From positions 1 to 64,000 of the forward strand of contig CAJMQJ010000007.1 in NCBI GenBank assembly GCA_905215525.1: a stretch of DNA of 64,000 nucleotides, read 5' to 3'. The stretch comes from an uncultured bacterium. GTDB taxonomy: Bacteria; Actinomycetota; Coriobacteriia; Coriobacteriales; Coriobacteriaceae. The notes beneath the pieces are model-generated. The model saw nothing but the letters and a program-made list of their open reading frames with translations, ran no database searches and had not been told where the DNA came from. Of this stretch, positions 31,885-40,146 are shown piece after piece. The first letter of the stretch is position 1, and each line of letters begins with the position of its first letter. A program made the translations under genes and the position numbers.

Positions 31885-33369
31885 TTAACGTTGGAGGCGC
31901 GAGGGCCGGGGGCGCTCAAGCATAACGGCGGGCGCACGTCCCGCCACCAACTCGCCGTCACGAACATATCCCTCTTCGCGACCAGCGAGCTCCTCAATCA
32001 GGCAGGCACGGAGCACGGCGATGCGCGCGGCGCGCTCCGGAGCGTCGATGAGGTCGTGCTCCTCACGCGGATCGGCGTCCAGGTCGAAATACTGCTCCAC
32101 CCCGGTCCGTGTGAACCAGATGTACTTGTCATGCGGGGTCACGATCCACTGGTTGGACTGCTCGCGGCTGCCGCTGTGCTCGCCGTGCAGGTATGCACGG
32201 TTCAGCGGCGCGGCGCCGGTAAGCTCGCCCATGAGCGAGGCGCCCTCCACGCCCTCGGGCACGGGCAGGTCGCACGCCTCGAGGATGGTGGGCATAAGGT
32301 CCATGAGTTCCACCGTGCTCTCGCTCACGCCGCGAACGCGCTCGCCGCCCGGCACATCGACGTTTTTGCCCACGTGCACGATGAAGGGGATGCGCGCGGA
32401 GCCCTCGTAGGGCAACACCTTGCGAAAGAGACTGTGGTCAAAGAGCATCTCGCCGTGGTCGGAGCAGAACACGATCACGGTGTCGTGGTAGGTCTCGTCG
32501 TTCTCGAGCGCCGTGATGAGCCGGCCGATCTGGTGGTCCATATGTGTGATGCAGGCATAATAGCCCGCCATGGCCTCGCGGCGCAGCTCGGCGTCGCGGC
32601 AGCCGTGCACGCTGTCCAAGATCATGCCATCGCGCTCGGTGGCATCGGCGTCATCCCAATCGCCAGCGGCAGGCGCGCGCAGCTCCATGTCGCGGTACAG
32701 ATCGAAGTAGGTCTGCGGCGCGTCGAAGGGCGGGTGGGGCCGCACGAAGCTCGTCATGAGGAAGAACGGGCGCGTGCGATCGCGGGTCTCCAAAAAGCGG
32801 ATGGACTCGTCCACCACCCAGTTGGTGGGGTGCAGGCGCTCCTCGTAGGCCCAGGGATGGGTGATCCAGGAGTTGTTCTCAACGCCCGAACCGTTCACGT
32901 CGGCGAATTCGCCCAGTTCATTTTTGAGGAAGCGCATGTAGTCGTCGGAGACGTTCTGGTGCATCCAGTACGGCAGGTTCGCCTTGCGGTAGTGGCCGAT
33001 GTAGCCGTCATGCAGGCGCATGTGCTCGAAGCCGCAGCCCAAACGCGGCGGATGCACGTGCATCTTGCCTACCACGGCGGTCTGGTAGCCGCCGTCGCGC
33101 ATCTCCTGCGCGAGCATATGGTCGTACTCCCACGCGATACCGTCCTGGTAACCCACGCGGCCCGTGCCCGCGGGCGTCTTGCCGCAAAAGAGGGCGGCGC
33201 GCGCCGGGATGCAACTCGGGCAGGCGGAGTAGGCGTTCTCGAACAGCATGCCGTCGGCGGCGAGCGTGTCCAAGTAGGGCGTCTGCACGTCCGGATGGCC
33301 GTCGATACCCAGGCAGTCGCCGCGCATCTGGTCGCACATGATAAGGAGAACGTTGGGTTGCTGGGGCAT
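31885..33369 (-). CDS. Cytoplasmic sulfatase (type I, formylglycine), sulfatase B
   Basis: A 494-residue alkaline-phosphatase-superfamily sulfatase. The modification motif CIPARAAL (CxPxR) is near residue 58, and N-terminal metal-ligand DQMRGD is at 12-17. FCSDHGEM near 300 and KVLPYEGSARIPF follow as in the family. It begins MPQQPNVLLIMCDQ with no signal peptide, unlike most secreted glycan sulfatases, so its substrate must be inside the cell. The ATG at 33369 has a GGAG site; a GTG 18 bases earlier is the alternative. It lies directly downstream of the maturase. The sulfated substrate is unknown. Confidence 0.92.
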   Translation of the reverse strand: MPQQPNVLLIMCDQMRGDCLGIDGHPDVQTPYLDTLAADGMLFENAYSACPSCIPARAALFCGKTPAGTGRVGYQDGIAWEYDHMLAQEMRDGGYQTAVVGKMHVHPPRLGCGFEHMRLHDGYIGHYRKANLPYWMHQNVSDDYMRFLKNELGEFADVNGSGVENNSWITHPWAYEERLHPTNWVVDESIRFLETRDRTRPFFLMTSFVRPHPPFDAPQTYFDLYRDMELRAPAAGDWDDADATERDGMILDSVHGCRDAELRREAMAGYYACITHMDHQIGRLITALENDETYHDTVIVFCSDHGEMLFDHSLFRKVLPYEGSARIPFIVHVGKNVDVPGGERVRGVSESTVELMDLMPTILEACDLPVPEGVEGASLMGELTGAAPLNRAYLHGEHSGSREQSNQWIVTPHDKYIWFTRTGVEQYFDLDADPREEHDLIDAPERAARIAVLRACLIEELAGREEGYVRDGELVAGRAPAVMLERPRPSRLQR

Positions 33370-33470
33370 AGGGAACTCCAAACTCACGGGAACGGGATGA
33401 AGATTGAGTGGTCAAGGCGGGAGGGGCGCAGAGCCCCACACAACTACGACGAGGCAAAACCCGGGCAGGA

Positions 33471-34571
33471 TCAGCGCCGCGTGAACATGCGAGCCACGCG
33501 CTGCAGGCCGGGATAGGCGTACTCCAAAAACTCACGCAGCCCGCAGTAGCCCGCATCGTAATAGGCGATGTTCAGGCGCTTGCAGTTGCGATGGCAAATG
33601 CCCTCAAAGGGGCAATCGGCGCACCGCGCGCAATCGCGACGCGGCTCGTTCAAAAACATGCGCATGGTCTCACAGGTCGCCATTGCCTCAAGGGAATCGA
33701 CGCGAATATCGCCCACGCGGTACTCATCCAGCGCATAGAAGTCGCACGGATACACCGAACCGTCGCTTTCCACCACGAACTGCGGAGCGCAGCGGCCGAG
33801 CATACCGCACTGCGACGGAAACTGCCCGAGCGCCATCTGCATGACGTTCTCGAACAGCCAGACGCTCACATAGCGCCCAGCACCGAGCTCGCGCCACCAC
33901 AAGTCGAACAAGCGGCGGTAGAACGAGGAGAAGGCACGCGGGTCGAGCGAGAACGTGTCCCGCTCATCGTCGAGGCCCGGCAGGCACGGGATGAACTGGA
34001 TATGGGTGATCTTCTCCTGCTTGATGAAGGAGAAGACGCGCTGTGGATGCGCCGCCATCTGCGAGGTGAGGACCGAGAGTATGTTGACGTCCACGCCGCG
34101 CTCGCGCAGCAGGCGAACGCCGCTCATGACGCGCGCGTACGTAGCGGCACCGTGCGCATCGGGACGCATCGAATCGTGCAGGTCGCGATAAGCGTCAACC
34201 GAGACTCCGATGAGGAACCCGTGCTCGCGGAAGAACTCGGCCCATTCCTCTTCGATCAGGTAGCCGTTGGTCTGCAACGCCCAGCTCACCCGCTGGTTCT
34301 CACGGCGCTCCTCCACCCGCGCGACGAACGAATGGAAGAAGTCAAGGCCGGCCAGGGTGGGCTCGCCGCCCTGGAAGGCGAAAGAAATGTGCGCATCACT
34401 CGCCACGGCGAGTGCACGGTCGATGATGGCACTTGCCACGTCTTCGCCCATGACGCGGGCGCTCCGCTCCTCGCGATGAGCAGCGACATCGCAGTAAAAG
34501 CAGTACCTGCACCGCATGTTGCAAGCACTCGATGCCGGTTTTATCAAAAAGCCAATATGCTTCGCGCACAT
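33471..34571 (-). CDS. Anaerobic sulfatase-maturating radical SAM enzyme (anSME)
   Basis: A 366-residue radical-SAM/SPASM protein. The SAM cluster motif CNMRCRYCFY lies near residue 17, and the SPASM cysteines are CGMLGRCAPQ..., CDFYALDE and CARCADCPFEGICHRNC toward the end. anSMEs oxidise the Cys or Ser of the CxPxR motif to formylglycine without oxygen. It sits between the two sulfatases, both with Cys-type motifs, and surely matures them. The ATG at 34571 follows AAGGGGGG; the seven-residue extension upstream is not needed. Its presence fits an anaerobe. Confidence 0.94.
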   Translation of the reverse strand: MCAKHIGFLIKPASSACNMRCRYCFYCDVAAHREERSARVMGEDVASAIIDRALAVASDAHISFAFQGGEPTLAGLDFFHSFVARVEERRENQRVSWALQTNGYLIEEEWAEFFREHGFLIGVSVDAYRDLHDSMRPDAHGAATYARVMSGVRLLRERGVDVNILSVLTSQMAAHPQRVFSFIKQEKITHIQFIPCLPGLDDERDTFSLDPRAFSSFYRRLFDLWWRELGAGRYVSVWLFENVMQMALGQFPSQCGMLGRCAPQFVVESDGSVYPCDFYALDEYRVGDIRVDSLEAMATCETMRMFLNEPRRDCARCADCPFEGICHRNCKRLNIAYYDAGYCGLREFLEYAYPGLQRVARMFTRR

Positions 34572-34610
34572 GGCACATACCCCCCTTCGCACAGGCTAGC
34601 CCTCACTCAT

Positions 34611-34655
34611 CGGGCCGGAAACCACCTCCTTACCCGAGGCGGCGCATCCGGCCCG
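34611..34655 (-). other. Intercistronic hairpin between sulfatase A and the maturase
   Basis: CGGGCCGGA (34611-34619) pairs with TCCGGCCCG (34647-34655), leaving a 27-base loop. There is no T-run. It lies in the 103-base gap between the two genes and may affect mRNA stability or stoichiometry. Confidence 0.45.
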
Positions 34656-34674
34656 CACAATCACCGCATGAATC

Positions 34675-36171
34675 TTAGGCCAAGCCCAGGCGCTCCTTTT
34701 GCTCGGCCGGGGACTCATGCTCCTCCAGGCCGCGCAGCAGCAGGTCAATCATGCGCTGTTCGGCGTGGTCGTCCTTGCCGGCGAGATTATTAACCTGGCC
34801 GTAGTCACTCTCAAGGTCGAACAGCATCGTCTGCTCGACCTCGGCGAGCGGCGTGGCTCCCTCGATCTGGGCCGGCTTCTTACAGGGGATCTTGAACAGC
34901 GGGTACTTGGTGCGTTTGAAGTAGCGGCCACACTCAATCTCCTCCGGGCAGTCCGAACCCATCTTTTTGCGGATGGTGTGCGGCAGTGCGGTGTACTCGA
35001 AGCACGGCTGGTTGCCGGCGACCGGCGCGCGGAAGTAGGTGTAGCGGCCGTCGGTGACGTTGACGGTCATGGCGTGCACGCCGTACAGGGCGTAGCCACG
35101 CGTGGGCGCGCCAGCATCCGTCATGAGCGGCACGAGGGAGGTGCCGCACACATCTGCGGGAATCTCGCAGCCGTGGGCCTCAAGCACCGTGGGCATGATG
35201 TCGATTGCCTGAGTGAGCTGGCGGGCATGCTCGCCGGCGCGGGCGTTACCCGGGAAGTGCACAATGAACGGCAGATGCGCGAGCTCGTTATACAGGTGCA
35301 TGTAGTTTTTGCCCATGTAGTCGCGCTCGCCCAGGAAATAGCCGTGGTCGGTGGTGACCATGACCATGGTATCGTCCAGCATCCCGCGCTCCTCGAGCTT
35401 GTCGATGAGCCTACCAAACCAGCGGTCGGTCATGGTGACGAGGGCCTTGTAGCGGCGCTGCAGGTAGTCCTCCGCGCCCTTGTTGACGTCGGTGGCGGAG
35501 ACGCGCTTGTACTCAGGAATCTCGAAGTAGTCGCGGTCGAGCTCGCCAGTGCCGCCGTACATCTCCATGTACTTGTCGGGCACATCGAAGGGCTCGTGCG
35601 GGTCGAAGGCCTCAACCATAAGGAAGAAGTCGTCGGCCCCAGCATTGCCGTCGATCCAGTCGCAGGCGGACTGGAAGGTCTTGGGGCTCGGCATGTCCTC
35701 TTCGTTGGGCCAGAGCTGACGGTTCTTCTGGTACTGCTCGCGCACGCGCCCGTAGAAGGTCTCGGGCATGTTATTCGGCTCATCGATGCGGCTGACCCAC
35801 GGGTCGCCCTCCTGGCCGCGGTAGTAATCCCAGGTGTTGAACTCCTGGAGGTAGCCCTCGCCACCGGTGCGTAGGTAGTGGCAGTGGTCGGTGGTGATGT
35901 GGCAGAAGTTGCCGTTCGCGCGCAGGCAGGCCGGCAGCGTCACATCGAAGGGCTCGATGGGGCCCCAGGGGCGCTCGAGGAAGTTGTAGCGACCGGTGAG
36001 GATGTCGCGGCGGGCAGGCATGCAGGGAGCCGAGCCGATCCAGTGGTTGTCGAACACGCAGGAACGCTCGGCAAAGGCATCGAGATTGGGGGTCTGGACG
36101 TCGGTTGCGGGGTTGTAGCACGACAGGACGTCGCGACGCAGAGTATCCATGAGCACGAGGACGGTTCTCAT
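34675..36171 (-). CDS. Cytoplasmic sulfatase (type I, formylglycine), sulfatase A
   Basis: A 498-residue sulfatase with the modification motif CMPARRDILTGR near residue 50 and metal-site TTDHGYFLGERDYMGK (in two parts) near 285. It starts MRTVLVLMDTLRRDVL with no signal peptide. The start at 36171 follows AAAGG by seven bases; an upstream frame to 36276 is not family-like. It is 169 bases after EIID and first of the sulfatase-maturase-sulfatase run. It shares little obvious sequence with sulfatase B beyond the family motifs, so the two may remove sulfate from different positions. Confidence 0.92.
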   Translation of the reverse strand: MRTVLVLMDTLRRDVLSCYNPATDVQTPNLDAFAERSCVFDNHWIGSAPCMPARRDILTGRYNFLERPWGPIEPFDVTLPACLRANGNFCHITTDHCHYLRTGGEGYLQEFNTWDYYRGQEGDPWVSRIDEPNNMPETFYGRVREQYQKNRQLWPNEEDMPSPKTFQSACDWIDGNAGADDFFLMVEAFDPHEPFDVPDKYMEMYGGTGELDRDYFEIPEYKRVSATDVNKGAEDYLQRRYKALVTMTDRWFGRLIDKLEERGMLDDTMVMVTTDHGYFLGERDYMGKNYMHLYNELAHLPFIVHFPGNARAGEHARQLTQAIDIMPTVLEAHGCEIPADVCGTSLVPLMTDAGAPTRGYALYGVHAMTVNVTDGRYTYFRAPVAGNQPCFEYTALPHTIRKKMGSDCPEEIECGRYFKRTKYPLFKIPCKKPAQIEGATPLAEVEQTMLFDLESDYGQVNNLAGKDDHAEQRMIDLLLRGLEEHESPAEQKERLGLA

Positions 36172-36280
36172 TGGCATCCTTTCGATAGTTGGATTTGCCA
36201 GATGGCGATACGCCAAAGGCACATGGGCATAATGGAGCGCACCCCGATCGCGCACGATGGAGAGCACATGAGACAACGAG

Positions 36281-36308
36281 GCCCGCGCCCGGCATGCGGG
36301 GCGCGGGC
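36281..36308 (-). other. GC-rich hairpin between EIID and sulfatase A
   Basis: GCCCGCGCCC / GGGCGCGGGC forms a perfect 10-bp stem with an 8-base loop, 32 bases after the EIID stop. Without a T-run it is best seen as a processing, stability or attenuation element between the PTS and sulfatase halves of the locus. Confidence 0.55.
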
Positions 36309-36340
36309 ATCAAACGATTTGCCTTTTGATAAGCTCGCGA

Positions 36341-37171
36341 TTAGGCGAAGATCTTGAACGCCGGGAAGTAGAAACCGATAGCGGCGAACACAAGGGAGAA
36401 CACAATCAGACCGATGATGATCTGGGCGGAGTTCTTGCCCTGGCCCTTCTTGAGCAGGCGATAGCAGATGAAAGTCAGAACGACAGGCAGCAGGAAGGGC
36501 AACACCTTATCGAGCTGGTCCTGGAGCACCAGCGGGTCACCCTCACCGAAGGCGAACTGCACGGCAAGCTTGAGCTTAACGGTCGTGGCGATCAGGCCGC
36601 CGGTGACCATGACGCCCAGCACGTTGGCGAGGTTGCCCAGACGGTCGAAGACCTGGACGCCCGCCTTCTCGACGAGCTCCATGCCCATCTCGTAACCCTT
36701 GTGCAGGCCGAAGTACTTCAGCGGCCAGTACAGCAGGTTGATGAGCAAGAACATCACGAGCGGACCCACAATGGAGCCGTTGTCGACGCACATAGATGCG
36801 CCGATGGAGCCGGCGATCGGGAACCAGGTGAGGTTCAGCAGGGAGTCACCAAGGCCGGCGAAGGGACCCATGAGGGAGGTCTTGATGCCGACGACGGTGT
36901 CCTTCTGATCCTCATCCGTGGTCTCCTCCAGGGCGGCGGTGATGCCAAGGATGAAGGGGATCGCGAGCGGGTGGGTGTTGAAGTACTCGAGGTGGCGCTT
37001 CATGGCGTTAACGCGCTCCTCCTTGGGGGCGTCCTTGTAGAGCTCCTCGAGGACAGGAGCAAAGCAGTAGGTCAGGGACAGCGACTGCATGCGCTCGTAG
37101 TTGTGCGCGAATTGGCAACCCTGGGTGCGCAGCAGGACCTTGTTCAGGGTGGAGTTGGAGATCTTACCCAT
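36341..37171 (-). CDS. PTS mannose-family transporter subunit IID
   Basis: A 276-residue EIID that, with EIIC, forms the membrane channel of a mannose/hexosamine PTS. Typical blocks are CQFAHNYERMQSLSLTYCF, FNTHPLAIPFILGITAALEE, TSLMGPFAGLGDSLLN near 100-125 and a hydrophobic C-terminus. Its GTG/ATG start overlaps the last base of the EIIC gene, so the two are coupled. The IID subunit is exclusive to the mannose family (mannose, GlcNAc, GalNAc, galactosamine, chondroitin disaccharides). Confidence 0.95.
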   Translation of the reverse strand: MGKISNSTLNKVLLRTQGCQFAHNYERMQSLSLTYCFAPVLEELYKDAPKEERVNAMKRHLEYFNTHPLAIPFILGITAALEETTDEDQKDTVVGIKTSLMGPFAGLGDSLLNLTWFPIAGSIGASMCVDNGSIVGPLVMFLLINLLYWPLKYFGLHKGYEMGMELVEKAGVQVFDRLGNLANVLGVMVTGGLIATTVKLKLAVQFAFGEGDPLVLQDQLDKVLPFLLPVVLTFICYRLLKKGQGKNSAQIIIGLIVFSLVFAAIGFYFPAFKIFA

Positions 37172-37980
37172 TAGAGATCGTACTCCTCGTCATCATCGGA
37201 GCCGGCGGCAGAGGCGGCGGCAGGGGCGGGTTGATTCTTCTGGCCCTCGGTAATGACGTCCCACACGCCGGCGGCGGCGCAAGCGGCGAGCGCGATGCCC
37301 ACGGTCGGGACGTTGAGGAAGGCGGCCATGATAAAGCCGAGCAGCAGGAAGATCCACATGTTCTTCTTCATCATCATGGTGAGGAGCATGGCCAGACCGA
37401 CGGCGGGCATCATGCCACCGGCGGTGGAGAAGCCGGTGAGGACCCACGGAACCTGGTTCTGCAGGAAGGCCATGATGTCCTCGATCACGAAGGAGCCGAT
37501 GCCCGTGGCGATGAAGACGGGAACGGCGCGGGTCAGGAAGAAGCACAGGGCGCCGGTCCAGAAGAACTTGTTGACGGCGTTGAACTTACCGGACTCGATG
37601 GCCTTGTCGGCACCGTGGACAAGCGAGACGTTAGTGGTCATGACCAAGATGTTCAGCTGCTGAACCAAGGTGGCGGTGGGGATGCCGATGGCGACTGCCA
37701 GGGCGATGGCGCTGGCGGTGTCGGTGGAACCCATGATGCCCAGGGCGGCACCGACGATGGTGCCGGAGATGACATCCGGCGGAACATAAGCGCCGATGTT
37801 GTTGACGCCGAGCCACATGAGCTCCATGGTCGCGCCGATCATGATGGCGGTCGTCATGTCACCGAGGATGATGCCGACGCCGACGGATGCCAGCAGGGGC
37901 TTGCGGAAGCCCAGGTGGGGACCGAACTGGTCCCAAGTGCACAGACCCGCCCAGATGGCGAGCAGAAGTGCCTGAAGCAT
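37171..37980 (-). CDS. PTS mannose-family transporter subunit IIC
   Basis: A 269-residue membrane subunit with about eight hydrophobic segments. It begins MLQALLLAIWAGLCTWDQFG and has the conserved GATMELMWLGVNNIGAYVPPD region near 50-75 that takes part in substrate binding. The C-terminus is acidic (DDDEEYDL) after an Ala/Pro linker. The ATG at 37980 has a GAAGGAGAGG site. A pair of small hairpins fills the 80-base spacer to EIIB. Confidence 0.94.
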   Translation of the reverse strand: MLQALLLAIWAGLCTWDQFGPHLGFRKPLLASVGVGIILGDMTTAIMIGATMELMWLGVNNIGAYVPPDVISGTIVGAALGIMGSTDTASAIALAVAIGIPTATLVQQLNILVMTTNVSLVHGADKAIESGKFNAVNKFFWTGALCFFLTRAVPVFIATGIGSFVIEDIMAFLQNQVPWVLTGFSTAGGMMPAVGLAMLLTMMMKKNMWIFLLLGFIMAAFLNVPTVGIALAACAAAGVWDVITEGQKNQPAPAAASAAGSDDDEEYDL

Positions 37981-37998
37981 AAGCCTCTCCTTCCCTAT

Positions 37999-38046
37999 TC
38001 GCCCATCGTTCCCTCCGATGGGCACGCCCCGGGTTCACATGCCCGG
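37999..38046 (-). other. Paired hairpins between EIIB and EIIC
   Basis: GCCCATCG / CGATGGGC (38001-38023) and CCGGG / CCCGG (about 38029-38046) form two short stems without a T-run. They occupy nearly the whole spacer and are probably mRNA stability or stoichiometry elements. Confidence 0.45.
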
Positions 38047-38060
38047 AGATGGTTACTTAC

Positions 38061-38537
38061 TTAGTAGTTCTTGAGGAGCTCGGACACGGGCTCCTTGGAA
38101 TCGCGCGTGGTGGTCTGCATCCAGCAGTCGACGCCGAGGCCAATGAGCTCCTCGAAGGCGGCCTTTTCCTCGGCGGTGACGGACATGTTCTTGTGCAGGC
38201 GATGACGCTGCTCGTTGAAGCGCATGCCGGAGACGTTCAGGTAGTCGAACGGCAAGCCGTTCTCGTGCAGCTTGAGGGCGTCGATGGGGTTGGTGAAGAG
38301 CACCATCGTGGCCTTCTTGAGCTCGGTCTTCTTGAGGACCTCAATGAACTTCTCGACACCGAAGACGGAGACCTTGATGTCGGGGGCGGCGAGGCCGGCG
38401 ACGGACTTCTGGACGGGGTCGTTGGCGACCTTATCCGAGACAATGATTGCCGATTCGATGCCGAAGTCGGGAATCCAAGTGGTGGCAACCTGACCGTGGA
38501 TCAGGCGGTCATCGATGTCGACGAGTTTGAGTGCCAT
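38061..38537 (-). CDS. PTS mannose-family transporter subunit IIB
   Basis: A 158-residue soluble phosphotransfer subunit. The phosphorylated histidine lies in DDRLIHGQVATTW near residue 14. VSGMRFNEQR near 105 and the helical C-terminus are family-typical. It takes phosphate from EIIA and passes it to the sugar during transport through EIIC/EIID. It follows the EIIA gene by about 120 bases, with a GGAGAACATC site. Confidence 0.95.
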   Translation of the reverse strand: MALKLVDIDDRLIHGQVATTWIPDFGIESAIIVSDKVANDPVQKSVAGLAAPDIKVSVFGVEKFIEVLKKTELKKATMVLFTNPIDALKLHENGLPFDYLNVSGMRFNEQRHRLHKNMSVTAEEKAAFEELIGLGVDCWMQTTTRDSKEPVSELLKNY

Positions 38538-38654
38538 GATGTTCTCCTTTTCGTTTGCACGTTCCTTCAGTACCGTTTACGAATGCTCTGCTCGATCGAG
38601 GCGCCCACTCGGGGGATACGGGTGAGCGCCACTCGAATCGACGGGCTAACGAGC

Positions 38655-39095
38655 CTAGAGGTCCAAATCGTCCTCGTCTGCCTCCACGGCCGGAGCGGGA
38701 GCCTTGATCTCCTGCTGGGCCCCGGCGTGAGCGGCAGTGAGCTGGGCACGGACCGCGTCGGCGGAATCGAGGCCATCGCGGGTGAGCAGGAGCTCGACCG
38801 CAACGGGCATGGACAGGCCAGTGTAGGCAACCATGTTCATGCCGTTGAGCAGGCAGCGGGTAGTCACGTTGAATGGGGTGCCGCCGTAGATGTCGCATAG
38901 GGTGACGACGAGTTCGCACTCGGCGCTGAGGGTCTCGTAAGCCTCGCGCATCTCGGACTCGAAAGACTCCAGGCTCTTCTCGGCGGTGAGACCAAGAGCG
39001 ATGACATCAGGCTGCTTGCCCGCAATCATCTCGACGGCGCCGAGGGCGGCCTGAGCGAACTCTCCGTGACTTGCAAGGATGACACCGATACGCAT
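38655..39095 (-). CDS. PTS mannose-family transporter subunit IIA
   Basis: A 146-residue EIIA with active-site His in ILASHGEFAQAAL near residue 10 and the LCDIYGGTPFNVTTR loop near 65-80. An Ala/Pro-rich, acidic C-terminal extension (EADEDDLDL) could have been a linker to IIB in a fused ancestor. It is the first gene of the minus-strand island transcript and is preceded by tandem TGTTCGTTC repeats. The ATG at 39095 has an AAAGGA site; the five-residue upstream extension is unlikely. EIIA receives phosphate from HPr. Confidence 0.95.
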   Translation of the reverse strand: MRIGVILASHGEFAQAALGAVEMIAGKQPDVIALGLTAEKSLESFESEMREAYETLSAECELVVTLCDIYGGTPFNVTTRCLLNGMNMVAYTGLSMPVAVELLLTRDGLDSADAVRAQLTAAHAGAQQEIKAPAPAVEADEDDLDL

Positions 39096-39122
39096 CTTCT
39101 GTCCTTTCATACTTATTAATTC

Positions 39123-39167
39123 TCTTCGTTCTGTTCGTTCTGTTCGTTCTGTTCGTTCTGTTCGTTT
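39123..39167. promoter_or_regulatory. Tandem 9-bp TGTTCGTTC operator-like repeat
   Basis: TGTTCGTTC repeats at 39132, 39141, 39150 and (last base changed) 39159, with a similar unit before. Further single copies follow (ATGTTCGTC at 39168). The block sits between EIIA and the divergent DeoR gene and suits binding of an AgaR-type DeoR repressor along one DNA face. Confidence 0.55.
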
Positions 39168-39313
39168 ATGTTCGTCTATATTTGTTTATTGGTCAAGAGA
39201 TGATTTTTGGAATGAGCTCTATTTACCTCCTATTTGATGGTTTTTTCCGTGAGCGTTATGTTTTGACCGGTGAAAGGTAATGTGCCTTCGTGAACGGTTT
39301 GCGTTTATTTATG

Positions 39314-39343
39314 TTGTTCGTTTACATTGAAATAAGAACAAAC
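39314..39343. promoter_or_regulatory. Second operator-like site before DeoR gene 1
   Basis: TTGTTCGTTTACATTGAAAT followed by AAGAACAAACG contains facing TTCGTTT-type and AACAAACG-type half-sites 24 bases upstream of the DeoR start. It is related to the tandem repeat at 39123-39167, which suggests autoregulation. Confidence 0.4.
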
Positions 39344-39366
39344 GCTCGATGAGGGAGTCGGCACTC

Positions 39367-40131
39367 ATGAAATCCGAACGCCAGCAGGCCATTCTCGACT
39401 TGCTCGATCAACATCATTCGGTATCGGTAAACGAGATATCTAATACCCTATCTGTTTCGGATATGACCATCAGGCGTGACCTGGCCGAGCTTGCCGACAA
39501 GGGCCTTCTTGTGCGCGTACACGGAGGGGCTCAGCTTCCACACTCCGCCCACGGAACAGCCCTTTCACGTTTGACCCCGCATGAGGAGAAACGTCGTTTT
39601 CAAGTTGATCAGAAACGTGCCGCTGCTATAGCCGCCGCCCAAACCGTCTCAGCCGGCGATACGATCTTTCTCGGTGGAGGCTCCACTCTCGAGCTCATGT
39701 GTTCGTATTTGCCCCAGGAGGACATACGCGTCGTCACCAACAGTCTTCCCGTGCTGAACCTGCTAGCCGACAATCCACATATAGATCTATTCTTTGTTGG
39801 TGGCATGATGCGTCACGACACGCGAGTTTTCACCATGCCATACAACGGCCGCGGCCCCTACGGTCTATCCGCTCCCAAGGCCTACGTCTCGGCAACCGGT
39901 ATTTTTGGAAACGAGGTCTTTGGCTCTCGTCCCGATGCAGCCATGGTCCTCTCAGACGCTCTTTCTCGAGCTCAGGAGCGTTATCTTGTTGTAGATGCTG
40001 AAAAAGTCGGAAGGCGCGACTTCTGCCTTTTCACCACACTGGAGGATATGACCGCGGCATTCATTAACGAGGACGCAGACCCCCGGACCATCGAGGCCCT
40101 CCGCGCCTATACCTCCGTCATTACCGCATAA
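39367..40131 (+). CDS. DeoR-family regulator 1 of the PTS-sulfatase locus (AgaR-like)
   Basis: A 254-residue DeoR protein. The HTH is MKSERQQAILDLLDQHHSVS...VSDMTIRRDLAELADKG. The sensor domain has GGGSTLELMCSYL, VTNSLPVLN and FVGGMMRHDTRVF. It is divergent from the PTS operon and most likely represses it until a phosphorylated amino sugar accumulates. The ATG at 39367 was chosen over 39349 because it begins the conserved HTH and is spaced from GAGGGAG. Its codon use is more T-rich than that of the ribosomal genes. Confidence 0.92.
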   Translation: MKSERQQAILDLLDQHHSVSVNEISNTLSVSDMTIRRDLAELADKGLLVRVHGGAQLPHSAHGTALSRLTPHEEKRRFQVDQKRAAAIAAAQTVSAGDTIFLGGGSTLELMCSYLPQEDIRVVTNSLPVLNLLADNPHIDLFFVGGMMRHDTRVFTMPYNGRGPYGLSAPKAYVSATGIFGNEVFGSRPDAAMVLSDALSRAQERYLVVDAEKVGRRDFCLFTTLEDMTAAFINEDADPRTIEALRAYTSVITA

Positions 40132-40146
40132 TCCAATTGGCAAGCC

